27,504 bases of DNA from contig CAYYGL010000051.1 of assembly GCA_964471235.1 (NCBI GenBank), positions 1 through 27,504 of the forward strand. The letters are read 5' to 3'. The translations under genes and the position numbers were made by a program. The notes below the pieces were generated by a model. The model was given only the letters and a program-made list of their open reading frames with translations. It ran no database searches and had not been told where the DNA came from. This DNA is from CAYYGL01 sp964471235. GTDB lineage: Bacteria; Calditrichota; Calditrichia; RBG-13-44-9; J075. Positions 1 through 8,058 of the stretch are shown here, one piece after another (positions within the stretch are counted from its first letter, which is position 1; each line of letters begins with the position of its first letter).

Positions 1-518
1 CACGGTTAAACCTATGTATCCCAGGTGAAAACGGCGCTGGAAAATTTCAAACCGGCAAAAAATTAACCGAACCGGGAGTAACAGATTCTTACAGGAACTC
101 TTTCTTATCTACGTCTTAAATAGCTACTACCTGAGTCGTTACGAAGTTTTTAGAGTAATATCGGTTTACAAATTTTTTACTAAAGGGAAAAAAACGGGTG
201 TTTTTCCCATCTTCTTCCGGCTTTTCGGATAAAATTCGTCACGGGTTACAATCCGTTTTTCCAGGGCAGGATTAGGAATGCATGTCCCAAGGGCAACAAC
301 TGCGATGTTTTGCAACACTTCCGAAACGTTAACAACGTGAGTTCGACGGAACTTGAAATAGAACCCAGATAAAACAGATAACGCTGATTTACTCGGATGA
401 TGGTTCACAGCATTAAAAAAATCTGCGAAAATCCGGATCATCCGGGTTCACCAGCGTTCTATTTTCCTGATACCGAACTGACGTTAAACAGATATCGACC
501 TGGGTCGTCACAAAAAAC
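1..518. other. Gene-free stretch at window start
   Basis: I see no convincing gene here. It is richer in A/T than the genes that follow, and the only open frame of note (minus strand, 166-441, 91 codons) has no recognisable domain and no good ribosome binding site. Two imperfectly similar stretches of about 31 nt occur at 111-142 and 481-511, both built around an ACCTG-GTCGT-AC core. They could be remnants of a degenerate repeat or chance. The right edge is the ferredoxin terminator. Confidence 0.5.
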
Positions 519-548
519 AAAGGCTCTCCGTTTTTCCAGAGAGCCTTT
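511..548 (-). terminator. Rho-independent terminator of the ferredoxin gene
   Basis: A perfect 10-bp inverted repeat (519-528 paired with 539-548, AAAGGCTCTC / GAGAGCCTTT) surrounds a 10-nt loop. On the minus strand the hairpin is followed directly by a T-rich tract (complement of the A-run at 512-520). It lies about 30 nt beyond the ferredoxin stop codon, so it most likely ends that transcript. Confidence 0.88.
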
Positions 549-577
549 GAAACCGAATCATACTGACGCATGAAGAG

Positions 578-868
578 TTATCGTTCCATCCCAAACCGTT
601 GATAGTTCTTGTCGATATACTCTTCCCACTTTTCCGGCACTTCGTCTTCCGGAAAGATTGCCTCTACCGGGCATTCCGGTTCACAGGCACCGCAATCAAT
701 GCATTCTTCGGGATGGATATACAACATTTCATTGGCAGCTCTCATTTTCTCTTTGTCTTCATCGCTAAGGGTATACCCTTCAGCAGGATAAATACAATCA
801 ACCGGGCAAACATCCACACAGGCAGTATCACAAACGCCTACACAGGGTTCGGTAATAATGTAGGTCAT
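578..868 (-). CDS. fdxA: 7Fe-type ferredoxin ([3Fe-4S][4Fe-4S])
   Basis: This is a small cytoplasmic electron carrier of 96 residues. By comparison with Azotobacter-type 7Fe ferredoxin, C9, C17 and C66 should hold the [3Fe-4S] cluster and C21, C56, C59 and C62 the [4Fe-4S] cluster; C13 and C25 are extra cysteines. The second motif reads CxxCxxCxxxCP. Between the two cysteine clusters is an acidic insertion of about 17 residues (roughly 30-48) relative to the Azotobacter protein, seen in many bacterial homologues. The start is well fixed by GAGGAGG at 874-880, 5 nt before the ATG. The gene has its own promoter/palindrome upstream and terminator downstream, so it looks monocistronic, although it follows sucB on the same strand. 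Its redox partner cannot be told from the sequence. Confidence 0.93.
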   Translation of the reverse strand: MTYIITEPCVGVCDTACVDVCPVDCIYPAEGYTLSDEDKEKMRAANEMLYIHPEECIDCGACEPECPVEAIFPEDEVPEKWEEYIDKNYQRFGMER

Positions 869-902
869 GGTAACCTCCTCAATTAGTAAGATCGTAACAT
901 TG

Positions 903-938
903 GTTAATTATAATTAACGAGAACAACTCCTGAGTCAA
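903..938 (-). promoter_or_regulatory. Ferredoxin promoter with overlapping 16-bp palindrome
   Basis: A perfect 16-nt palindrome, GTTAATTATAATTAAC (903-918), lies 35 nt upstream of the ferredoxin start. Its minus-strand reading contains TATAAT (912 to 907). A TTGACT (938 to 933) sits upstream with a 20-nt spacer, longer than the usual 17. The palindrome overlapping the -10 box is what one expects of an operator for a dimeric regulator. The regulator is unknown. Confidence 0.5.
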
Positions 939-1027
939 TAAGAGGTAAATATAGGTATCAAATTTCGAAAATTCAAAAAAATTGATTTTCTCTTTTTCGG
1001 TTCCGAGGGCTCCGCACCAAAGGTTGC

Positions 1028-2314
1028 CTAAATCTCCAACAGCATCCTCGCCGGGTCTTCCAGCAGCTCTTTCACCCGTACCAGGAAGCTGACTGATTCC
1101 CTGCCATCGATGATGCGGTGATCGTAGGACAACGCCACATACATCATGGGGCGAACAACGATCTCGCCGTCAATTACCACCGGGCGCTCCTGAATTTTAT
1201 GCATTCCCAGGATCGCCGACTGGGGCGCATTCAATATTGGTGTGGACATCAGGGAGCCGAACACCCCGCCATTGGTGATGGTGAAGGTTCCCCCGGTCAT
1301 TTCTTCGATGGTTAGCTGGTTGTCCCTGGCTTTTTGTGCCAGAATGGCAACAGCTTTCTCGATTTCCCACAAACTCATCCGGTCGGCGTTGCGAATCACC
1401 GGCACTACCAATCCCCGGGGGGTGGAAACGGCGATGGAAATATCGCAAAAGTCATGATAGACGATGAAATCCTCATCAATACTGGCATTCACCGGAGGAA
1501 ATTCTCGCAGGGCAATACAGACTGCCCGGGTGAAAAACGACATAAACCCCAGCCCGATTTCGTATCTTTCCTGAAATTTTTCCTTGTATTTTTTTCGGAG
1601 TTTTATCACCTCGCTCATATCAATTTCGTTGAAGGTGGTGAGCATGGCGGTTTCGTTTTTGGCAGCGACCAGCCGTTTGGCGATGGTTTTTCGCAGGGTG
1701 GACATACGCTCCCGCCGTTCGCTTCGCTCCTCGGAAGGCGGTTGTGGCATTGTCGGCGCCGCCTTGGGGGGCGGCGGTGCCGTCGGTTTTGGCGGAGGGG
1801 TGGTTACCCCAGCTTCCCTGGTTTCTTCTTTCGCCGCCACGGCTTTCAAGGCATCCTCTTTGGTGATCCGCCCGCCGGGACCGCTCCCGCGCACCGTTTC
1901 CGGGGAGATCCCCGCCTCCGTTAAAATATTGGCGGCTACCGGGGTAATCTTCACCCCGTGGTCGGTAGAGACCGGCTTCTCTTCCGCCGGCAATGGAGGA
2001 GATTCAACCGCCGGGGCTGCTTCGGCAACATCCGCTGTGCTGACTGCCGGAGCAGCTTCAGAAACTTCCGCCGGGGCTTCCGCCTCCTCTATCTCCGCCA
2101 GTACCGCCCCGATGGGCAGCGTTGCCCCCTCCTCTACCTTGTGATGCAGAATACCGCCGCTTTCCGCCGGTATTTCAAAAGATGCCTTGTCGGATTCAAT
2201 CTCGCAGATCAATTCATCCGGGTGAACATACTCGCCGTCCTTCTTCAACCACTGGGCAAGGGTCACCTCGGTTATTGATTCACCAACTTCGGGAACTTTC
2301 ACTTCCACTGCCAT
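1028..2314 (-). CDS. sucB: Dihydrolipoamide succinyltransferase, E2 of 2-oxoglutarate dehydrogenase
   Basis: E2 core of the 2-oxoglutarate dehydrogenase complex. It moves the succinyl group from E1-bound ThDP through lipoyl-lysine to CoA. The 428 residues show the full family order: one lipoyl domain (about 3-77, lipoyl lysine K43 in ESDKA), an Ala/Pro/Glu linker (78-120), the peripheral subunit-binding domain (about 121-158), a second Pro-rich linker (170-195), and the acyltransferase domain (about 200-428). The last carries the DHRIIDG motif with catalytic H399 and D403. The start is an ATG with a weak GGATG upstream. It begins 34 nt after the E1 stop on the same strand, so it is probably co-transcribed. 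Succinyl specificity is inferred from the adjacent E1. No E3 (lipoamide dehydrogenase) gene is in the window. Confidence 0.95.
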   Translation of the reverse strand: MAVEVKVPEVGESITEVTLAQWLKKDGEYVHPDELICEIESDKASFEIPAESGGILHHKVEEGATLPIGAVLAEIEEAEAPAEVSEAAPAVSTADVAEAAPAVESPPLPAEEKPVSTDHGVKITPVAANILTEAGISPETVRGSGPGGRITKEDALKAVAAKEETREAGVTTPPPKPTAPPPPKAAPTMPQPPSEERSERRERMSTLRKTIAKRLVAAKNETAMLTTFNEIDMSEVIKLRKKYKEKFQERYEIGLGFMSFFTRAVCIALREFPPVNASIDEDFIVYHDFCDISIAVSTPRGLVVPVIRNADRMSLWEIEKAVAILAQKARDNQLTIEEMTGGTFTITNGGVFGSLMSTPILNAPQSAILGMHKIQERPVVIDGEIVVRPMMYVALSYDHRIIDGRESVSFLVRVKELLEDPARMLLEI

Positions 2315-2348
2315 AATTCATCCTTTTGATTGTAAACATTTTCCAGGT

Positions 2349-5108
2349 TCAAACGTCCTTCATCTTCACTTTCCGGGTGGGCTTTTTCTCAATTCCCAGG
2401 GCAAGGTTGATAATGTTTTCCTGTTCCTGCACATGATGACGGTGTATCCCGGTTGCCGGGGACGCACTTTCTTCCCGGGAGATAAGAGTGGTTCTCACCA
2501 GTTTAAACTTGCGCCGCAGATACCCCCAGGGTCCCATGTTCTCCGGCTCTTCCTGAACCCAGAAATAACGTTCCACATGTTTATAGCGTTCGATGATTTT
2601 CTTTAACTGATGTACCGGTAAGGGATATAACTGCTCCACCCGCACAATTGCCACATCGGTCAGTTTCTCCTGTTCCCGCCGTTCCAGCAAATCATAAAAT
2701 ATCTTCCCGGAACAAAAAATAAGCCGTTTAATATCTGCCGGTTTTACATCTGGATCGTCAAGTATCTCCTGAAACCTGCCTTTGACGAAATCCTTAACCG
2801 GGCTGACCACCCGGGGATGGCGCAACAGACTTTTGGGGGTAAAGATGATAAGGGGGATTCGGAAGGGATAGGTCATTTGACGACGGAGCACGTGGAAGAG
2901 ATTTGCCGGGGTGGTGCAATTAACCACCTGCATATTGTTCTGGGCGCAAAGAGTTAAAAAGCGCTCGATCCGGGCAGAGGAGTGTTCCGGACCCTGACCT
3001 TCATAGCCGTGGGGTAGGTACATCACCAGCCCGGAGTAGCGTTTCCACTTGGCTTCTCCGCTGCTGATGAACTGATCGATGATGATCTGGGCGCCGTTGG
3101 CAAAATCCCCGAACTGGGCTTCCCAGATGGTCAATCCCAGGGGGTGCGCGGTGGAATATCCATACTCAAATCCCAGCACGCCGTATTCGGACAACGGGGA
3201 ATTATAAATCTGGAAAAGTGCCTGATCCGGGCTGATGTGGTTCAACGGCACATACTCCTCCTCGGTATCTTCACGGAGCAAAACAGCTAATCGATGGGCA
3301 AAAGTGCCCCGTTCCACATCCTGCCCGCTAATCCGTACCGGTACCTGTTCCGCCAACAATGTCCCATAAGCAATCGCTTCCCCCATTGCCCAATCCAACT
3401 CCTTTTTTTCCGTAAACCGCTTCTTGCGGTCATCATACACTTTCCGCAGCTTGCGAAATATCTGCATGTCTTCCGGCACCGTAAAAATTCGTTCCCCAAT
3501 CTCCTGTAGCACCTTTTCCGGCACTGCGGTTTCCGGAGATTGCAAAAAATCCGCTTCTGTGGGTTTCCGAATTCCGCTCCAATCTCCTTTAAAGGAGGAA
3601 ATACTGGAAGCTTTCTTGCGTTCCCGGGCTTCCTTCAAGCGAAATTGCAGCAGTTGTTGAAATTCTTTCTCCATCTCCTTTGCCAGCCCCTTTTCCACGG
3701 TGCCGCTGGCTAACAATTTTTCATAATAAATTTGCCGGGGGTCCGGATGTTGCGCAATGATTTTGTACAATTTCGGCTGGGTTAGACGGGGTTCGTCAGC
3801 TTCATTATGACCGTATTTCCGGTAGCCAAGAATATCAATGAAGACATCGGTGTGAAACTTCTGCCGGTATTCGATGGCTAACAGGGTGGCAAACACCACC
3901 GCTTCCACATCATCCCCATTCACATGGAACACCGGGGAATGGGTGACTTTGGCAACATCGGTGCAGTAGATACTGGAGCGGGCATCCAGGTAATTGGTGG
4001 TGAAACCAATCTGGTTATTGATGACCAGGTGAATGGTGCCGCCGGTGCGATAGCCTTCCAGAAGTGACATCTGGATAACCTCATACACCACCCCCTGCCC
4101 GGCGATTGCCGCATCGCCATGAATGAGAATCGGCACAATTTTGCCGTTGTCCCCATGATACCGTTTGTCGATTTTGGCACGGACTACCCCTTCCACTACC
4201 GGATCGACCGCTTCCAGGTGAGAGGGATTGGCAACCAGGTTTAAGTGCACCTGTTTTCCGGAAACCGTGTTGATGTTGCTGGAATAACCGAGGTGATATT
4301 TAACGTCCCCCTCAAATACCGCATCTTCATAATCCACCCCTTCAAATTCAGCGAAGATGTCTTCGTATGATTTCCGGAGAATATTTGCCAGCACATTTAA
4401 CCTTCCTCGATGCGCCATGCCTAACACAAATTCCATCACATCCAGGGACGCCCCCTTCTCGATGATGGCATCCAGCGCCGGGATGAGCGTCTCTCCCCCG
4501 GAAAGGGCAAACCGTTTCTGCCCCACATATTTGCTGTGGAGAAAATTCTCAAATACGACCGCCTGATTGAGCCGGCTCAGTATGTGACGCTTCTCCTCTA
4601 ACGTAAAGTTCGGGGTATTTCGGGTGGTTTCCATCCGTTCCTGGAGCCATTTGACCCGCTCCGGATAGCGGATAAACATATACTCCACCCCAATGGAGCC
4701 GCAATAGGTTTGCTGAAGATGTTCGATAATGTCGCGCAGGGGGGCAGGTCCCAGACCAACTTCCGCCCCGGCTTCAAACACAGTATCCAGGTCCTCTTCG
4801 GTGAGACCGTAATTTTCAATATCCAGGGTCGGTTCATACTTGCGTCGCTCCCGAACCGGGTTGGTTTTGGTGAAAAAGTGCCCGCGCCGACGATAGTCGT
4901 TTATCAGGTTCAGCACATTCACTTCTTTTCGCCGCCCGGCGCTGACTACCTCACCGACCTTCCCGTCAAATGTCTGGGCAAAGTCGAATCCTTCAAAAAA
5001 TTTCCGCCACCCCTCATCCACCGACTGCGGGTTTTCTTTGTATGCCCGGTATAATGACTCGATGTAATCCGGGTGAGCATGACCGAGATATGAAAATTTA
5101 TCCATCAT
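2349..5108 (-). CDS. sucA: 2-oxoglutarate dehydrogenase E1 component
   Basis: ThDP-dependent decarboxylase that converts 2-oxoglutarate and passes the succinyl group to the E2 encoded just downstream; a cytosolic TCA-cycle step. At 919 residues it is close to the 933 of E. coli SucA and collinear with it. The N-terminal E2-binding type segment (about 5-42) is present, as are the GMAHRGRLN motif with H233, the YHLGYSS segment with H272, the ThDP/Mg motif from G331-D332 to N365, HNEADEP, and HGYEGQGPEHSS in the C-terminal half. There is no E2-like acyltransferase domain at the N-terminus, so it is not the actinobacterial fused Kgd type. Two ATG codons are adjacent (5106-5108 and 5103-5105) with only a weak purine-rich sequence upstream, so the start could be either. 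The gene is transcribed from the strong promoter at 5231-5259 with a leader of about 115 nt. Confidence 0.96.
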   Translation of the reverse strand: MMDKFSYLGHAHPDYIESLYRAYKENPQSVDEGWRKFFEGFDFAQTFDGKVGEVVSAGRRKEVNVLNLINDYRRRGHFFTKTNPVRERRKYEPTLDIENYGLTEEDLDTVFEAGAEVGLGPAPLRDIIEHLQQTYCGSIGVEYMFIRYPERVKWLQERMETTRNTPNFTLEEKRHILSRLNQAVVFENFLHSKYVGQKRFALSGGETLIPALDAIIEKGASLDVMEFVLGMAHRGRLNVLANILRKSYEDIFAEFEGVDYEDAVFEGDVKYHLGYSSNINTVSGKQVHLNLVANPSHLEAVDPVVEGVVRAKIDKRYHGDNGKIVPILIHGDAAIAGQGVVYEVIQMSLLEGYRTGGTIHLVINNQIGFTTNYLDARSSIYCTDVAKVTHSPVFHVNGDDVEAVVFATLLAIEYRQKFHTDVFIDILGYRKYGHNEADEPRLTQPKLYKIIAQHPDPRQIYYEKLLASGTVEKGLAKEMEKEFQQLLQFRLKEARERKKASSISSFKGDWSGIRKPTEADFLQSPETAVPEKVLQEIGERIFTVPEDMQIFRKLRKVYDDRKKRFTEKKELDWAMGEAIAYGTLLAEQVPVRISGQDVERGTFAHRLAVLLREDTEEEYVPLNHISPDQALFQIYNSPLSEYGVLGFEYGYSTAHPLGLTIWEAQFGDFANGAQIIIDQFISSGEAKWKRYSGLVMYLPHGYEGQGPEHSSARIERFLTLCAQNNMQVVNCTTPANLFHVLRRQMTYPFRIPLIIFTPKSLLRHPRVVSPVKDFVKGRFQEILDDPDVKPADIKRLIFCSGKIFYDLLERREQEKLTDVAIVRVEQLYPLPVHQLKKIIERYKHVERYFWVQEEPENMGPWGYLRRKFKLVRTTLISREESASPATGIHRHHVQEQENIINLALGIEKKPTRKVKMKDV

Positions 5109-5230
5109 AAAAACCGTTGCTTCTTTCCATTTTTTATCCCACGCTTATTGCGGAAGACAATATCGCTACATAATAACCGCAGTTCACTTATTTGCGATCA
5201 GCCGTTCGGCTACATGTAAAAATGTGCAAA

Positions 5231-5259
5231 AAGATAGTTTTTCATTTCGGTAATGTCAA
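5231..5259 (-). promoter_or_regulatory. Sigma70-like promoter of the sucA-sucB operon
   Basis: On the minus strand TTGACA (5259 to 5254) is followed after exactly 17 nt by TATCTT (5236 to 5231). The -35 is a perfect consensus match and the spacing is ideal. It lies between the TPR gene stop and the E1 start, pointing at E1, with a predicted leader of about 115 nt. No terminator-like structure or known riboswitch was recognised in the leader. Confidence 0.7.
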
Positions 5260-5298
5260 TGAGAATGTCCGAATGCAGTTTGGTAAACGAAACCACCA

Positions 5299-6438
5299 TC
5301 ATTTTACCCGGGAAACCTGATCCGGCTGAGAAATCACCTTATCAAACTTTTTCAATTGTTTCTTCACCACATCCAACAACTGTTTACCTTCTTTATCATT
5401 CGGAGAAAATTTTAAGAGAGTGAGGATTTTTTCCTTTGCTGCCGGAAAATCCTTTAGTTGAACATAGATTTGAGCCAGGGCGCTCAGCAACTCCACCTTC
5501 TGCCGGCAATTTTGGTTGCTGCCGGTTGCGGAAAATTTTTCCAGGGCAAGCCGGGCAGATAACAGGTGCTCTCCGCTCATCAAGGCAGCGTTGGCATACG
5601 CCAGATAAGCGGCTGGCTGTTCCGGATGTTCTGCCATTAGCGAATCAAAAATGGAAAAAGCTTTCTCCAATCTTTTCGTTTCCTGATACAATAGCCCCAT
5701 CCGGATGCGAAAATGTAAGCGCTGATCCGGCATTTTATCGCGCGCTGCCGTATAAAGGGATTCGGCTTGGTAAAATTTATCTTCGCGAAGGTAGATTGCC
5801 CCCAAATCATCATAGAACTGATGTTCCCGGGGATACTCCCCAATTGCCCGGGTCAAAATGTCCTCTGCCTTCGAGTATGATTTCTCCAGAAAATAAATTC
5901 TGCCCAACGCTTTATAACCCTCCCAATGATTTTGATGCCACAGGATGTCTGCCTGTTCAAGCGCCCTGGTTTTGCTCCCGCCCAGAATCCCCGGTGCCAG
6001 CATGTAAAAAACAACCAGGTCCTGCCGGGCGCCGGTATTGGTGGCATCCAATTCGATTGCCCGAATGAAGTGTTTTTTGATTTTACGGGCCAGGAACGGC
6101 TTTTTAAAAAAAGGAGTATGCAAGCCAAGCCGGGCATACGTCTTTCCCAACCAGTGCTGATATTCCGAATTATGGTCGTCGTATTTTACCGCCTTTCGGA
6201 ACATCTGTAATGCCTTTCGGTATTCTTGCTGCTGGAAAAATATTTTACCGAGGAAAAAATATGCCCGATGATTGGCGGGGCATTGTTGAACTTGACGCTG
6301 AAAATATTGCTCAGCCTGGAGACAATTTCCACTGGTGAACAATGAAATCCCCTCGGAAATATCCGGAGAGGAATTCGCCCGGAGAGCCAACGATAGTCCC
6401 AGTAAACCAATCCACATACAACGTGCCATTACAGTCAT
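5299..6438 (-). CDS. Exported tetratricopeptide-repeat protein
   Basis: A 379-residue protein made almost wholly of TPR units. The first 20 or so residues form a signal peptide (short basic start, hydrophobic WIGLLGLSLAL, then small polar residues), so it is probably periplasmic or outer-membrane associated. After a first repeat pair (about 35-95) a non-repeat insertion contains GILGGSKTRALEQA, a segment typical of a subgroup of exported TPR proteins. Further repeats follow (about 165-365), and the tail is Lys-rich. TPRs mediate protein-protein contact; no catalytic domain is visible and the partner is unknown. Start choice: a GTG at 6450 opens the frame, but the ATG at 6438 has GTGGA 7 nt upstream and gives a normal signal peptide; an ATG at 6429 is also possible. 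Confidence 0.83.
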   Translation of the reverse strand: MTVMARCMWIGLLGLSLALRANSSPDISEGISLFTSGNCLQAEQYFQRQVQQCPANHRAYFFLGKIFFQQQEYRKALQMFRKAVKYDDHNSEYQHWLGKTYARLGLHTPFFKKPFLARKIKKHFIRAIELDATNTGARQDLVVFYMLAPGILGGSKTRALEQADILWHQNHWEGYKALGRIYFLEKSYSKAEDILTRAIGEYPREHQFYDDLGAIYLREDKFYQAESLYTAARDKMPDQRLHFRIRMGLLYQETKRLEKAFSIFDSLMAEHPEQPAAYLAYANAALMSGEHLLSARLALEKFSATGSNQNCRQKVELLSALAQIYVQLKDFPAAKEKILTLLKFSPNDKEGKQLLDVVKKQLKKFDKVISQPDQVSRVK

Positions 6439-6581
6439 GTAAATATCCACTTTCGTTTTTTGCTGCTAACGTCATTGAGCAAGGGCACTGTTTCAACTTT
6501 CCCGGTGCGCTTCGGTGAACTCCTGAACCGGGAAATTTGCAACCGGGTGCCGTTTTGTACTCGCCCGGGGAGTCTTTCTCA

Positions 6582-7823
6582 TCAGGAGGGTAATCTTATA
6601 TCAGGGGAAGGGTTTGTATGTAATGTAAATAACGATATTTCCCGGGGTACCAGGCGAATGGGAACCCCAGCCATCCCGACCCCCACATTCACATACAACT
6701 TTTTGCCCCCTTCCTCGAACAATCCTTTATCATATTTTTGAAGCATGGCAATTGGATTAATTTCCACGCCGAGGAGATTGATCCCGATTTGCCCGCCATG
6801 AGTGTGTCCGGAGAGGGTTAAATCAAAGCCAAACCGCCGGGCAAGCGGAAAAATCGCCGGACGATGTGACAACAGAATCTTAAAATCATCCTGCGATAAT
6901 CCGGCCGCTGCCTTATGAAAATCGGAATGATGGGCAAAGCCGCTTCCGGCGTCATCAATTCCAGCCAGTACCAATTTATCGCGCCCGATTTGAAAAATCC
7001 GGTTGGCATTGTTCAGCATCGTCACATTGCGTTCCCGAAGTGCCGCATTGACCTTTTCCGACGTTGCATAATGATCGTGATTCCCCAGGCAGCCGTAAAC
7101 TCCCAGGTCCGCTTTTAACACCCCGACGGTACGGTAAATTGCCGGAATTTCCACATCGGAGGAATCGACAAAGTCCCCGGTGAGCACAATCAAGTCCGGG
7201 GTGAGAGAATTGACGATCTCAAAAATCTCCCGGATATTTTTTTCGGAAATAAATGGTCCCGCATGAATATCACTCACCTGGGCAATGGTTAACCCGTCAA
7301 ATGCCGGGGGTAAATTTTCGAAGAATAAAGGAACTTTAAAAACGTGATATTCGGGTGAAGTTGATAACGCCCCGATCACCGGTGTTCCCACTGACACTCC
7401 GGCGAGCGCATAGCCGGACAACTTCAGGAACTTCCGCCGACCGGGGTCAAACGGTTCCACGGCACCTTTGTGTTCACCTCCCGGTTTCTTCCTGATCCGC
7501 TTAAAACCGCTCCTTAGCAAAAGGGTGAGAAACCGGGCAATGATAATGCTCAGAAAGGCAAATAGAACCCCCATGATAAACAGTCCGGCGCCGTAATTGA
7601 TAAAATGAACTATCGGATGCTGATACCCCCCGATATGGCGGAAGACAAATCTGAGGAAGATTAAGCCGTTGCCGGACATGACAGAGAGAAAAAGCATCCA
7701 CTGCCACCGGGTGGAGGTGTCCGGATGTACCTGCCGGATCCATCTGCGAAAACTCTTGAAAATCACCCACTCCATCAAACCAATGATCCCCAGTATCCCT
7801 CCAGCAAAAACCAATGTGCGCAT
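6582..7823 (-). CDS. Membrane-anchored calcineurin-like metallophosphoesterase (YkuE/YaeI type)
   Basis: Probable phosphodiesterase/phosphatase with a dinuclear metal site. From the ATG at 7823 it has 413 residues. About 1-112 holds hydrophobic helices, then comes a basic loop and a second hydrophobic stretch introduced by RRKFLKLSG (129-137), which looks like a twin-arginine motif. The catalytic domain (about 170-413) has all metal-binding motifs: SDIH (D185, H187), GDFVD (D217), GNHDH (N248, H249), SHRP (H320) and GHTHGGQ (H340, H342). Homologues such as YaeI hydrolyse UDP-2,3-diacylglucosamine or anchor lipids, but the substrate here is unknown. Start choice: a TTG at 7847 opens the frame earlier, but the ATG at 7823 has GGAGG 6 nt upstream and is clearly better. 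Confidence 0.92.
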   Translation of the reverse strand: MRTLVFAGGILGIIGLMEWVIFKSFRRWIRQVHPDTSTRWQWMLFLSVMSGNGLIFLRFVFRHIGGYQHPIVHFINYGAGLFIMGVLFAFLSIIIARFLTLLLRSGFKRIRKKPGGEHKGAVEPFDPGRRKFLKLSGYALAGVSVGTPVIGALSTSPEYHVFKVPLFFENLPPAFDGLTIAQVSDIHAGPFISEKNIREIFEIVNSLTPDLIVLTGDFVDSSDVEIPAIYRTVGVLKADLGVYGCLGNHDHYATSEKVNAALRERNVTMLNNANRIFQIGRDKLVLAGIDDAGSGFAHHSDFHKAAAGLSQDDFKILLSHRPAIFPLARRFGFDLTLSGHTHGGQIGINLLGVEINPIAMLQKYDKGLFEEGGKKLYVNVGVGMAGVPIRLVPREISLFTLHTNPSPDIRLPS

Positions 7824-8058
7824 TAAAATCCTCCGGGTATTTCTCAAAAGTTACCGATAAACACGTTGAATGAATACATACGATATGAATGGGTTTCCGT
7901 TCCCGGTAAGAACAGATTCAGCCGGGGTAAAAAGAGAGAACGCCGATGACACGGAAAATACAGTTTCTCACCGATGTCTATAAATGGATTCGTCGTCTCC
8001 TATGGATTCCCTGGCGGATCGGGGTTCTATATCATTCTTTCCTCTGGTTCGCTGTTCG

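Noticed and set aside
166..441. Minus-strand frame of 91 codons in the left edge
   Set aside because: No recognisable domain, no Shine-Dalgarno sequence and odd composition; most likely chance.
1334..2144. Long plus-strand frames opposite sucB
   Set aside because: They are shadows of the sucB Ala/Pro-rich linker and catalytic domain; the minus-strand protein is unmistakable.
6498..6535. 9-bp inverted repeat TTTCCCGGT / ACCGGGAAA between the TPR and phosphoesterase genes
   Set aside because: The loop is 20 nt and no T-run follows on either strand, so I do not call it a terminator. It may be chance or a minor element.
7824..8058. Possible small plus-strand gene (from 7946) between the phosphoesterase and the glycosidase
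   Set aside because: The frame has no ribosome binding site and runs into the antisense of the glycosidase gene; its basic, Trp-rich product looks random.
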